From contig NZ_NESI01000012.1 of assembly GCF_002778325.1 (NCBI RefSeq), positions 1-64,000 on the forward strand: a stretch of 64,000 bases of DNA, given 5' to 3'. The notes beneath the pieces are model-generated. The model saw only the letters and a list, made by a program, of their open reading frames with translations, searched no databases and was not told the origin of the DNA. This document shows, piece after piece, positions 34,801 to 42,455 of the stretch. This DNA comes from Limnohabitans sp. B9-3. GTDB taxonomy: Bacteria; Pseudomonadota; Gammaproteobacteria; Burkholderiales; Burkholderiaceae_C. A program made the position numbers and the translations under genes. Within the stretch, counting starts at the first letter, position 1; every line of letters starts with the position of its first letter.

Positions 34801-36015
34801 ATGGCCTCTTCGACTCAAAAATCACCCCCCCGAGTGTTGCCAGCAGGCGCACGCGAGGCCATGGAAGCCCTCAATCTAGAAGCTGGACCGCTCAATATTT
34901 GGCTTCGCACACAAGCCAATTCACCCGCGCAACGGCCTTGGTTCAAAGAGACAGAGATTCGAACAGAGGGCGAATTGGCGCAGGGGCGAGTGGGTGTCGC
35001 ACAGATGAAAACACGCGCACACCTTTGGCGCTGGGCGGAGATTTCGCCGTATTTACACAAGATCGCCAAGATCGCTTCAACAGCAGATATCTCACCAATT
35101 GAGTTTGCCGATCGACAGCAGTTTTTGTTGACCAATCCCGGGTTGGGGGGGCGGCTGCAGGTGACCAACTCGATGCGATGCGCGGTGTCCATCTACAACG
35201 AAGGTGACCGTGCGCCGGTCCACGTGCACACACCCAATGCGAGTCGGACGATTCTTTCCGAACGTGGTGGCTACACGATGGTGGAAGGTGAACGTTGTGA
35301 GGCGGCTCGCGGCGATTTGATCTTGACACCCAACGGGACTTGGCACGACCACGGTAACGATGCCGATGAACCCGTGATTTGGATGGATGTCCTTGATTGG
35401 CCCGTCCTTGAATTTCTAGACTGTATTTGGTTAGACGATGGCTTTGAGGGTGAATTTGGAGAACACCCACGGTCACAAAAAATGACCCACACCAATGGCT
35501 ACTCAGCGCGATTCTACGGGGCAGGCGGAATGATGCCAACATTTGCCCCTGCGCAGCGAGGATTTGGCCATGAAACGAGCCCCTTGGTGCATTACAAAGG
35601 TGTGGATATACGGCGTTCCCTCAACGAACTTCGCGGCGAAAAAGGGGATGCCTATGAAGGCGTGGGGCTGCGCTTTGTGAACCCTGTGACGGGCGGCACG
35701 ATTTTTCCAACGATGGACTATGGCGCGCAACTATTACGACCAGGCGAGCAAACACAAGCCAAGCGAGAAACATCAAGCACCCTCTACACCGTGCTCGAGG
35801 GGCGTGGTTACACAGACATTGGCGGTCAGCGCATTGAGTGGGAGAAAAACGACATTTTTGTGGTTCCCAATTTCACGTGGCGTGCACACGGAAATGCCAG
35901 TGCCACAGAGGATGCTGTGCTGTATTCAGTGTCCGATCGGGCGCTGATGCAGCGCATAGGTCAGTACCGCGCTCAAGGACGAGGACCTGACGCGCAAGTC
36001 ATTTCTCTCGCGTAA
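34801..36015 (+). CDS. Gentisate/salicylate 1,2-dioxygenase-like bicupin
   Basis: The 404-residue bicupin has its metal site in the N-terminal barrel. HVHTPNASRTILSERGGYT supplies His141 and His143, and TPNGTWHDHGND supplies His182 (or His184). The C-terminal barrel (STLYTVLEGRGYTDIGGQ) lacks the HxH pair, as in gentisate and salicylate 1,2-dioxygenases. Such enzymes cleave the ring next to the carboxylate without a reductant. AGGAG precedes the ATG. No maleylpyruvate isomerase or fumarylpyruvate hydrolase is nearby, so a plain gentisate pathway is not supported. The substrate could be another hydroxylated benzoate. Confidence 0.8.
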   Translation: MASSTQKSPPRVLPAGAREAMEALNLEAGPLNIWLRTQANSPAQRPWFKETEIRTEGELAQGRVGVAQMKTRAHLWRWAEISPYLHKIAKIASTADISPIEFADRQQFLLTNPGLGGRLQVTNSMRCAVSIYNEGDRAPVHVHTPNASRTILSERGGYTMVEGERCEAARGDLILTPNGTWHDHGNDADEPVIWMDVLDWPVLEFLDCIWLDDGFEGEFGEHPRSQKMTHTNGYSARFYGAGGMMPTFAPAQRGFGHETSPLVHYKGVDIRRSLNELRGEKGDAYEGVGLRFVNPVTGGTIFPTMDYGAQLLRPGEQTQAKRETSSTLYTVLEGRGYTDIGGQRIEWEKNDIFVVPNFTWRAHGNASATEDAVLYSVSDRALMQRIGQYRAQGRGPDAQVISLA

Positions 36016-36035
36016 TTTTCAAAAGGAAATTCCTC

Positions 36036-36815
36036 ATGGATTTGAGAATCAAGGGGCGTGTTGCCCTGGTGTGTGCATCAACCAGTGGCATCGGATTGGC
36101 GTGCGCCACCGCATTAGCACGTGAAGGTGTGAAGGTATTCATCAACGGCCGTGATGAAGCACGGCTCGCGCATGCACAGCAATTCATTCAAAAATCGACG
36201 GGCAACGATGTGTCGACCGTGTGCGCCAACATCAACCTCGCTGAGGGGCGGGCCAAAATTTTTGAGGCGTGCCCAACGCCAGATATCTTGATCAACAACA
36301 ACGCGGGCCCCACGCCTGGAAAGTTTCAGGATTGGGATGAGGCACAGTGGTTGTCTGCATTGAATGGCAATCTGCTCGCCCCCATCTTCATGATTCAAGG
36401 CTACGTGGCAGGCATGCAAGCGCGTAAGTTTGGTCGAATCGTCAATGTGACTTCCGCCATGGTGAAGTCCCCTCGCATTCACCAAGGCTTATCCACCACC
36501 GCACGAACTGGATTGACGGCATTTTGCAAAGCCTTGTCCATTGACGTTGCACGCGATAACGTCACTATCAACAATCTGCTGCCCGAGCGCATTGACACGG
36601 GGCGACTGAAGCAGATGGTCGAGCGCATGGTTGTTTTGGAGTCCATCACCGCCGAAGAAGCACGGCTCAAGATCGCCGACACGATTGCTGCTAAACGCTT
36701 TGGCACGCCTGAAGAGTTTGGTGATGCATGCGCTTTTATTTGCAGCGCGCAAGCGGGCTATATCTCTGGGCAAAACATTCAATTAGACGGCGGCTCTTAT
36801 CCGGGGCTCATTTAA
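36036..36815 (+). CDS. SDR-family protein with altered catalytic motif
   Basis: The 259-residue Rossmann protein begins MDLRIKGRVALVCASTSGIG. The usual TGxxxGIG loop is changed to CASTSGIG. The catalytic serine is present in VNVTSAMVKS (Ser140). The position of the YxxxK motif reads STTAR, with Ser153 and Arg157 replacing Tyr and Lys. The C-terminus AGYISGQNIQLDGGSYPG is typical. Groups of SDR-like proteins with such changes exist, and their reactions are poorly known. AAGGAAA precedes the start. It is the last gene of module A. Confidence 0.82.
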   Translation: MDLRIKGRVALVCASTSGIGLACATALAREGVKVFINGRDEARLAHAQQFIQKSTGNDVSTVCANINLAEGRAKIFEACPTPDILINNNAGPTPGKFQDWDEAQWLSALNGNLLAPIFMIQGYVAGMQARKFGRIVNVTSAMVKSPRIHQGLSTTARTGLTAFCKALSIDVARDNVTINNLLPERIDTGRLKQMVERMVVLESITAEEARLKIADTIAAKRFGTPEEFGDACAFICSAQAGYISGQNIQLDGGSYPGLI

Positions 36816-36874
36816 GTGCGCTCGTAAAAGTTAGGTTGAATTTTTTCCACTTCTTGAGCGTAAGCTCGTGAAAC

Positions 36875-37135
36875 TCAAGACTGTAGGTCTTCAAGTTTCA
36901 CCTTGACCGTTTTGCCACCGGCACGGGCTTTGACGATTTTGGTCAGGGCTGCGTCTTCTAATTTCTTGAGCATGTCCTCATAGGTTGCCGCTGAAATCAA
37001 ATAGGCCGCAGGTTTGTTGTGGTTCAAAACAGCAACAGGGGACTGGGTAGCAACCTCAATCACTTCGGCTGGGTTACGCCGCAATTCGGTCATGCCGACC
37101 GTATTTCGGGCAAAAATGGGTTGAGTGATGGACAT
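36875..37135 (-). CDS. Phd/YefM-family antitoxin, apparently orphan
   Basis: The 86-residue product has the Phd/YefM DNA-binding N-terminus (VGMTELRRNPAEVIEVA). The strand pair PVAVLNHNKPAAYLISAATYE is followed by a helical, lysine-rich C-terminus that would normally bind a toxin. Downstream on its strand there is no RelE, Doc or PIN-like frame; the convergent SDR gene follows after 59 bases. It may be a solitary antitoxin or act on a toxin elsewhere. Confidence 0.85.
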   Translation of the reverse strand: MSITQPIFARNTVGMTELRRNPAEVIEVATQSPVAVLNHNKPAAYLISAATYEDMLKKLEDAALTKIVKARAGGKTVKVKLEDLQS

Positions 37136-37512
37136 AATTTAGCGCTTTAAAAAGCATAGCATTTGATGCGTTTTTTGATGGTGTCAAGTGTCAAACGTAA
37201 TGGTTTTTTTATGAGAAGTGTCTAGAAATATGGGGGAATGCCACATATGAAAACAACGGACAGCGCACTTTTAGGCGCTAGGACTACACAGACTAGCTGG
37301 CGCTGGGTTCAACCGCAGGTCGGCTGATTTCGTGCAAATGCTTAACTTAAGGTTTTCAGCGTGAGCGTAAATCAAATCGACACTCTCCCAGCGCCTGCCA
37401 AAAATAGTCGGCAAACTAGCTTTTACAGAGCCCACAAAGCAAAAACGCACGATGGGTAGATCGTGCGTTTTTGATGAGGTGATCGTATGGCTTAAGCAAT
37501 ACGAATTATTAG
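37136..37512. other. Intergenic stretch, no gene supported
   Basis: Between the antitoxin start and the lipoprotein stop there are about 377 bases. The only clear element is a strong terminator hairpin at 37441-37472. A minus-strand frame at 37271-37525 runs through this terminator and lacks a ribosome site, so I do not accept it. The stretch at 37280-37330 has a T-arm-like GGTTCAACC but no complete cloverleaf. Confidence 0.5.
37441..37472 (-). terminator. Strong intrinsic terminator hairpin
   Basis: AAAAACGCACGAT and ATCGTGCGTTTTT form a perfect 13-bp stem around a six-base loop. The A-run and T-run ends give a U-tract on either strand, so it can work in both directions. It lies 40 bases past the stop of the lipoprotein gene on the minus strand, which is its likely client. 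Confidence 0.88.
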
Positions 37513-37989
37513 CTACTGTTGCCAAGCATTCACCACAGCGGAAGTGACGTTATGAAAAATTTTCCCTGACATTGGCGGACAGTTCTCGGAGTAACCAGAC
37601 CCAGAAACATTAAATAAAGTTTCGTTGGTTTTTACATCGACTAACTCGGCTGTAAGGTGACTAAATCTAAAACCGCCACCAAAACATCTGGTCATCGGGT
37701 CCAGTGGTGCGTAACCATCTATAACCAACACATATCGAGCAGTCGACTCGCTGAACTCTTCAACTTTGCTATCGCTAACTTGCTCACGTACTCGCTTTTG
37801 ACTTGCCCACCGCAATATCTGAAATCCGTTTTGACGCAATCGATTTTCGATTTCAACAACCCATGGAGTTCGGGGTGCGTCAAGCGCGATAACTTTAGGG
37901 CCTTCAATCTTTCGCTCAACAATCACTGTTGACGAGTTGTGGGCGCACCCAACAAGACAGAGAAACAGTAGCAAGCTGAGTAATTTCAT
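37513..37989 (-). CDS. Predicted lipoprotein of unknown function
   Basis: The 158-residue product begins MKLLSLLLFLCLVGCAHNSS, a lipoprotein signal with the lipobox LVGC. The mature part has four further cysteines (one in TRCFGGGFR, one in SENCPP) and a YVLVIDGYAPLD strand. The overall look is of a small outer-membrane-associated lipoprotein, but I recognise no family. It is slightly more AT-rich than the genes around it. A strong terminator follows it. Confidence 0.72.
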   Translation of the reverse strand: MKLLSLLLFLCLVGCAHNSSTVIVERKIEGPKVIALDAPRTPWVVEIENRLRQNGFQILRWASQKRVREQVSDSKVEEFSESTARYVLVIDGYAPLDPMTRCFGGGFRFSHLTAELVDVKTNETLFNVSGSGYSENCPPMSGKIFHNVTSAVVNAWQQ

Positions 37990-38044
37990 TTAATGCTTTC
38001 GAATGGTGATCGTGCGTTGATTGATATGGGCGGGCTAAATCAGC

Positions 38045-38449
38045 TCAACACTCATCCGCTCCATGCCCAGGCGCAGCCTGCGTGGGCACATGGTGTCGCA
38101 AGCCCACTTGCTGGTTCTTCTCATCCACAAACACCAGCTGAGGTTCATGCTTAGCCACTTGATCCTCATGCACTTGCGCAAACGAAGCAATGATCAACAA
38201 GTCACCCACGCTGGCGCGGCGTGCTGCAGAGCCGTTGACCGAAATCATGCCCGAGCCACGCTCGCCTTTGATGGCGTAGGTGATGAATCGTTCGCCGTTG
38301 TTGATATTCCAGATGTGGACTTGTTCGTTTTCACAAATGTTGGCGGCGTCCAGCAGGTTTTCATCGATGGCGCAGGAGCCCTCGTAATGCAATTCGCACT
38401 GGGTGGTGGCTACGCGGTGAATTTTGGATTTGAGCAGGGTGCGGAACAT
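38045..38449 (-). CDS. panD: Aspartate 1-decarboxylase (PanD)
   Basis: PanD makes beta-alanine for pantothenate and is a self-cleaving pyruvoyl enzyme. The 134-residue product starts [20 protein letters not shown] and has YEGSCAID with the Gly24-Ser25 cleavage site at the standard position. It also carries [17 protein letters not shown] and [17 protein letters not shown] chose the ATG at 38449 because it gives the canonical N-terminus; a longer frame adds an unrelated leader. It has no pan neighbours in the window. Confidence 0.95.
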   Translation of the reverse strand: MFRTLLKSKIHRVATTQCELHYEGSCAIDENLLDAANICENEQVHIWNINNGERFITYAIKGERGSGMISVNGSAARRASVGDLLIIASFAQVHEDQVAKHEPQLVFVDEKNQQVGLRHHVPTQAAPGHGADEC

Positions 38450-38501
38450 GGCAAAACAGGTTGAATCTAACAATCCCGCCATCATAGTGGCCCCCCGCTT
38501 A

Positions 38502-38981
38502 TCAATCAGGGCTGGCTGGGTGTGGCTCAGTGGCCAGTAGGCGGGCGCGTGTGGCCATCACATCGCTCAAGGGGTTGGCCCGTGCTGCCGCAATTTCAAG
38601 GCTTGTGTAGGGCACAAAGGTTTGCGGCGCGATGTCGGTGGCCAAGGTGGTCAGCACCCAGTTGGTGACTTGGGCTACGTCTTTGTCATTCAGGCCTGAA
38701 CCCATCACGCCGGGGACTTGAACCAAAAATTTACGGCCTTCGGGGTGTTGTAAAAATCGGCCTAAGCGCCGCATGTCGGGCACTTGCCCTTGCACAGAGC
38801 CAGAACCATCCATGCCGTGACAGCCTGCGCAGTGCAGCACATAGAGGCTGCGTGGGCTGCTGGTTTTGGCGACCGACTCTGCATGGAGCCGCACAGGGGC
38901 AGCGGTACCCAACACACCCGCGCCGGTCAAAGTGGCACACAGGCTGGTCAGTACTGTCGCAAAGGCGTTGCGCAGTCGCAT
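38502..38981 (-). CDS. Monohaem cytochrome c of the amine dehydrogenase operon (second)
   Basis: The 159-residue product has a signal peptide ([20 protein letters not shown]) and one haem site [12 protein letters not shown] methionine suitable as the sixth ligand lies in [11 protein letters not shown]. It is encoded directly after another cytochrome c gene at the end of the aau operon. It is probably a periplasmic acceptor that passes electrons from the dehydrogenase to the respiratory chain. Confidence 0.86.
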   Translation of the reverse strand: MRLRNAFATVLTSLCATLTGAGVLGTAAPVRLHAESVAKTSSPRSLYVLHCAGCHGMDGSGSVQGQVPDMRRLGRFLQHPEGRKFLVQVPGVMGSGLNDKDVAQVTNWVLTTLATDIAPQTFVPYTSLEIAAARANPLSDVMATRARLLATEPHPASPD

Positions 38982-39437
38982 TCAGCGTAAGCCCAATAAG
39001 GCTTGTCGTTTTTGGCGCGTTTGAGGTGGGCTACCTGCCGTTTGTCGGGCGGTCGCCAGTTCGGCGGCGGTGTAGGGTGGCTCGCCTTCGGCGCTGTTTT
39101 GCAACACACGCACATGTTGGGCCAGCAATGCTAAGGCCGCATCGTCGAGTTGTGACGCAAAGGCAGGCATGCTGCCCACAAACACTTGACCATTCACCTC
39201 AATTCGACCCGACAGGCCCTTGGTCAAAACGGTGGGCAAGTATTGGCGGTCTTTGCCCAAGGTTGGCCAGTGCGCGCCTTTGAGCGCAGGGGCCAAGCCG
39301 ACCGTGCCGCTGCCGTCGGCTTGGTGGCACGCGCTGCAATGCGCTTCAAACAAGGCAGCCCCTGGGGTTTGTGCCCAAAGGCTTTGACTGGCGAAAGCGC
39401 AGGCGAGTGCGAGCAGACGATGCCGCCACCCCATCAT
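38982..39437 (-). CDS. Monohaem cytochrome c of the amine dehydrogenase operon (first)
   Basis: The product is 151 residues. The start MMGWRHRLLALACAFASQSL gives a signal peptide cleaved near LWAQT. The haem motif is CSACHQADGSG, and VGSMPAFASQLDD supplies a likely axial methionine. Its ATG overlaps the stop of the small-subunit gene (ATGATG), so it is coupled to it. A longer in-frame frame runs antisense-like through the small-subunit gene and was rejected. It is a candidate direct electron acceptor of the TTQ enzyme, in place of azurin or amicyanin, neither of which is encoded here. Confidence 0.87.
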   Translation of the reverse strand: MMGWRHRLLALACAFASQSLWAQTPGAALFEAHCSACHQADGSGTVGLAPALKGAHWPTLGKDRQYLPTVLTKGLSGRIEVNGQVFVGSMPAFASQLDDAALALLAQHVRVLQNSAEGEPPYTAAELATARQTAGSPPQTRQKRQALLGLR

Positions 39438-39970
39438 GCCAACCCCACGATGATTGAGGTGGTGCAGTGGAACATTGAGCTGGTGTTGGCCATGCACCAG
39501 TTGATGTCGTTGTGCACACCCAGCCGGTAGCCGGGGCGTTCGCGCTCGTTGTTGTTGCACAAGCATTCGCCGCACGAGCCTTTGCCGCAACAGTCGTTGT
39601 AAGACACCAAATAGTGGCGTTCGTCTTCTGGGTTCAAGCAGGTGCCTACCCAGCTCACCTTGGACGCTTCGGTGCCCGGCGGGCATTGCGTCAGCGAGCC
39701 ACCGCAGCAGGTGCACAAGTAGCCGTCGAATGCGCAGTAGCGCCAATACTCACATTGCGTAGGGTCTAAGTTGGGTGCGGCCTTTTTGGGTTGCGCCGCG
39801 TTGGTTGACATGAACTGTCCGCTGCGGTCAAACGGCAGCATGGGCAACACCGCACCACCCACCAAGGCAACGCCAATTTTGGCGATGAGGCTGCGTCGTC
39901 CGTGGTTGTGGGCCACGTTGCGCACCGAGCGTTCGGTGAATCGGTCCAGAAGTTTTAAAAGCCATTGCAT
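39434..39970 (-). CDS. aauA: Aromatic amine dehydrogenase small subunit, TTQ-bearing (AauA)
   Basis: This is the catalytic subunit that carries tryptophan tryptophylquinone. The 178-residue precursor has a twin-arginine-type leader (GRRSLIAKIGVALVGGAVLP) and a cysteine-rich mature part. Trp107 (SKVSWVGTC) and Trp158 (NDINWCMAN) are 51 residues apart, as in all TTQ enzymes. Asp126 and Thr170 lie where the catalytic base and active-site threonine of the Alcaligenes faecalis enzyme (Asp128, Thr172) are expected, each with the same offset of two. That supports aromatic rather than methylamine dehydrogenase, though not conclusively. It is located in the periplasm. Confidence 0.92.
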   Translation of the reverse strand: MQWLLKLLDRFTERSVRNVAHNHGRRSLIAKIGVALVGGAVLPMLPFDRSGQFMSTNAAQPKKAAPNLDPTQCEYWRYCAFDGYLCTCCGGSLTQCPPGTEASKVSWVGTCLNPEDERHYLVSYNDCCGKGSCGECLCNNNERERPGYRLGVHNDINWCMANTSSMFHCTTSIIVGLA

Positions 39971-39982
39971 GACCGAACTCCT

Positions 39983-40573
39983 TTATGCGGGCGAGCCGCT
40001 GAGGTATTGCTGAATCGTGGGGGTTTGCATGTCGTGCGCGTTGAGTAAGCTGTCGAGTTGTTCGCGCGAATTCACCAAACCCTTAGACACCACCACGCCT
40101 TGTTTGTCGAGCAACACAGCGTAGGGCAAGCGCGACACGCGGTACTCCATGCCGAGTTGGGTCGACAGCACATAAGGCATGTCGCCCAAACCTTGTTGTT
40201 GCACAAACTGCAAATGCTCAGACGCTTCGCCATCGCTGGCCAAGACGATGCGCAATTGTTGACGCTCGTCCTGTGCGACGGCCTTGAGTACGGGCAGCAG
40301 TTTTTTGCACACAGGGCAAGTGGGCGACAAGAAGAACACCAAGTTGGGTAAGGCTTGGTCGCCACCAATTTGCACCACTTCCGATTGGATGCCCGTCAGC
40401 TGAAACACCGGCGAGGGGGCGCCCACGGGTGGGCCCGAGTCGGTGACTAAGGCACCCATGGGCGCGACGCGCTCAAACAACACACCCACTTGCCGCGAGA
40501 TGGCCCACAACAGCACAGCCAACACCAGCACCGCGACCCACAACAAGACCACAGAAATTGTCAAAGCGTTCAT
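39983..40573 (-). CDS. aauD: Amine dehydrogenase maturation protein (AauD/MauD)
   Basis: The 196-residue protein has an N-terminal membrane segment (ALTISVVLLWVAVLVLAVLL) and a periplasmic thioredoxin-like domain with FFLSPTCPVCKKLLPVLKAV, the CPVC redox pair. MauD-type proteins are needed for correct disulfide formation in the small subunit, which has six disulfides in studied enzymes. The ATG at 40573 shares one base with the aauE stop (TGATG). The longer frame is read-through of aauE and was rejected. Confidence 0.9.
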   Translation of the reverse strand: MNALTISVVLLWVAVLVLAVLLWAISRQVGVLFERVAPMGALVTDSGPPVGAPSPVFQLTGIQSEVVQIGGDQALPNLVFFLSPTCPVCKKLLPVLKAVAQDERQQLRIVLASDGEASEHLQFVQQQGLGDMPYVLSTQLGMEYRVSRLPYAVLLDKQGVVVSKGLVNSREQLDSLLNAHDMQTPTIQQYLSGSPA

Positions 40574-41115
40574 CACAAGCTCCCAGAAAACAGACGCTGG
40601 CGCAGCAAAGCTTGCTGCATCAGTACTTGGTGAATGGCGGTGTAGAGCACCACCATCAGCAACACGGCGGCCACCACCACGCCAAAGTCGACCCAGACCA
40701 ACTCGCGCATGTCGGCGGGTTGACTGGCGGTCCATGCCAAGGCGACCAGCAAAGTGTTTCGCAATACCAACACCCACGACACGGGCAGGGCTTGGCCGCC
40801 ACAGCCGCAGTCGATCACACGGCGTTGCAGCAATTGCAAGGCCATGGCCAAGGCGTAAACGCCCAAGAGCAGTGCGGCCAAGCCAGCGCCTAAGTTGCGC
40901 CATGGCGAAAGAAGTGCCACAGCGCTGAGGCTCTCTAGTGCGATCACCGCGCGTGCCACGATGGCACGTGCGTTCACAGGCACGCCGTAGCCTGCCAAGT
41001 GATGCACCAGTAAATCTAGGTCGGTCACTTTGAGCAGGGCTGCATGGGCAAACAACACGGTCAGTGCCGCTGCTGCAATCACGACCCACAGAGGGTTGTT
41101 CCAGATCATGTCCAT
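40573..41115 (-). CDS. aauE: Amine dehydrogenase maturation membrane protein (AauE/MauE)
   Basis: This is a 180-residue inner-membrane protein with four or five hydrophobic segments. The central RRVIDCGCGGQALPVSWVLV contains the DCGCGG motif of the MauE/DoxX-like group. MauE works with MauD in stabilising or oxidising the small subunit. It follows aauB by nine bases and precedes aauD. Start MDMIWNNPLW is supported by the family length. Confidence 0.9.
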   Translation of the reverse strand: MDMIWNNPLWVVIAAAALTVLFAHAALLKVTDLDLLVHHLAGYGVPVNARAIVARAVIALESLSAVALLSPWRNLGAGLAALLLGVYALAMALQLLQRRVIDCGCGGQALPVSWVLVLRNTLLVALAWTASQPADMRELVWVDFGVVVAAVLLMVVLYTAIHQVLMQQALLRQRLFSGSL

Positions 41116-41124
41116 GTCGTGTTC

Positions 41125-42336
41125 CTAGTCGTGCGATTCAAGGTGCATGGACGACTCGCCCGCCTTGACGACCGTGGTTTGCACGCGCTTGGGGCCGGTG
41201 TCTGACCAGCGCCAAATGGTCATGCCGCCGCGTTCGCCATCTAAGCCCTGCAGACGTTGGCCGTCGCGTGAGAAGGTGAGCGAGATCGTGCCGCGTCCTG
41301 GCACCGTGCTTAGCCGTTTGCCGCTTTGCAGGTCAAAGGTCCACAGCTGTTGGGCAGGGCGCTTGTGTGTGCCTTCGCTGCCTTGGGCGTGCATGGCGAC
41401 AACAAGGCGTTGGCCGCTGGGGTCGACCGCAAAGTTTTGGTAACCGCCCGGACGCCAGCCTTGACGCGCTGCGGCGGCATTGACCAAGGAGCGTGTCTGA
41501 CGCACAACGGCCACGGGGCCGCTGACATCGAGTTCGGTGAGTACGCCTTTAAAAGAGACAAACCAATAACGGTCGCCCACTTGCTCTGCGTGGTGAAACC
41601 ATGCATCCAGATCCGCGTCAAACAGCTGGGCGGTGGTTTGGCGATCCGTCACTTGGCCTTGTTCGTTGAGGGTGACCGTGGCCACTTTGCCGTCGCCGCA
41701 CAGCATCGAAAAACGCATGGCATGTGTGGCCGATGGCAGCACGCCCCAGCAGCCGGGTGTGGCTACTTCGGTCAGTACTTTGCGTTGGTTCAAGTCCACC
41801 ACGGTGATCGAGGTGGCGGGCGTCGCGTTTTGTACCAGCACCCAATTCCCTGTGCTGTTGGTGCGCACCAAGCCTCGGTAGTTGAGGGCTTGGGCACGTT
41901 TGGGCGGCAAGATCACCTCGTACTTAAAGCCCAAGGTTTCGGTGTCGTGCACCTCCAACACATCGGTGCGATCACCGCGTGAACTGCGACTCAGATGTGT
42001 GGTGGCCACGTACAACTCGTGGGCTGCTGGATTGACGGTGAAATTGCCTGCGTAGGCGGTGGACACCATGCCCAAGAACTTGCCCTGCTTGGCGTCAAAC
42101 ACTCGAATGCGGCCGTCAGAAATATGGCCAATCGCGATGTCGGCGACGTACACGCGTTGTGTGGCTTCTGGCGCGATGCGGCTGACTGTCAATGTCTCGG
42201 CAGGCAAGGGCTCCATGGCCACCCGCGCAGCGGGTGCAGCGTGACACAGCAACCCCGCAGCAGCCCACACCGCCCCAAGCGCGCTGTGGGTTAGCCAACG
42301 TGGCGCATGGCGTATGGTGAATATGTGCAAGGTCAC
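41125..42336 (-). CDS. aauB: Aromatic amine dehydrogenase large subunit (AauB)
   Basis: The large subunit is a seven-bladed beta-propeller that holds two small subunits. The product is about 403 residues with a signal peptide (THSALGAVWAAAGLLCHAAP). Propeller segments include TQRVYVADIAIGHISDGRI, HELYVATTHLSRSSRGDRTD and TDVLEVHDTETL. I chose the GTG at 42336 because AAGGAGG lies five bases before it. The in-frame ATGs at 42351 and 42366 lack a site, and the first of them encodes the Shine-Dalgarno itself. It heads the operon B-E-D-A-cytochrome-cytochrome and is divergent from an AraC-type regulator. Confidence 0.9.
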   Translation of the reverse strand: MTLHIFTIRHAPRWLTHSALGAVWAAAGLLCHAAPAARVAMEPLPAETLTVSRIAPEATQRVYVADIAIGHISDGRIRVFDAKQGKFLGMVSTAYAGNFTVNPAAHELYVATTHLSRSSRGDRTDVLEVHDTETLGFKYEVILPPKRAQALNYRGLVRTNSTGNWVLVQNATPATSITVVDLNQRKVLTEVATPGCWGVLPSATHAMRFSMLCGDGKVATVTLNEQGQVTDRQTTAQLFDADLDAWFHHAEQVGDRYWFVSFKGVLTELDVSGPVAVVRQTRSLVNAAAARQGWRPGGYQNFAVDPSGQRLVVAMHAQGSEGTHKRPAQQLWTFDLQSGKRLSTVPGRGTISLTFSRDGQRLQGLDGERGGMTIWRWSDTGPKRVQTTVVKAGESSMHLESHD

Positions 42337-42401
42337 AAGCCCCTCCTTCATCAAAATTTGTTTCATCCTAAGAAGGCGTGGGGCAGAGCCGCTATCGAGA
42401 T

Positions 42402-42429
42402 TTGGCACAGTTGATTCGGGGTTTGTACT
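42402..42429 (+). promoter_or_regulatory. Possible promoter of the AraC-family gene
   Basis: TTGGCA at 42402-42407 and TGTACT at 42424-42429 are spaced by 16 bases, about 26 bases before the regulator ATG. The match is moderate. This 119-base gap also has to hold the aauB promoter and the AraC-type operator, which I could not identify. Confidence 0.3.
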
Positions 42430-42455
42430 AGGGCGCAGCTGACTAAACTCACACC

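Noticed and set aside
37300-37330. tRNA-like T-arm sequence
   Set aside because: GGTTCAACC is present but no acceptor or anticodon stem can be built around it.
37271-37525. Minus-strand frame of 84 codons
   Set aside because: It reads through the strong terminator at 37441-37472 and has no ribosome site or known family.
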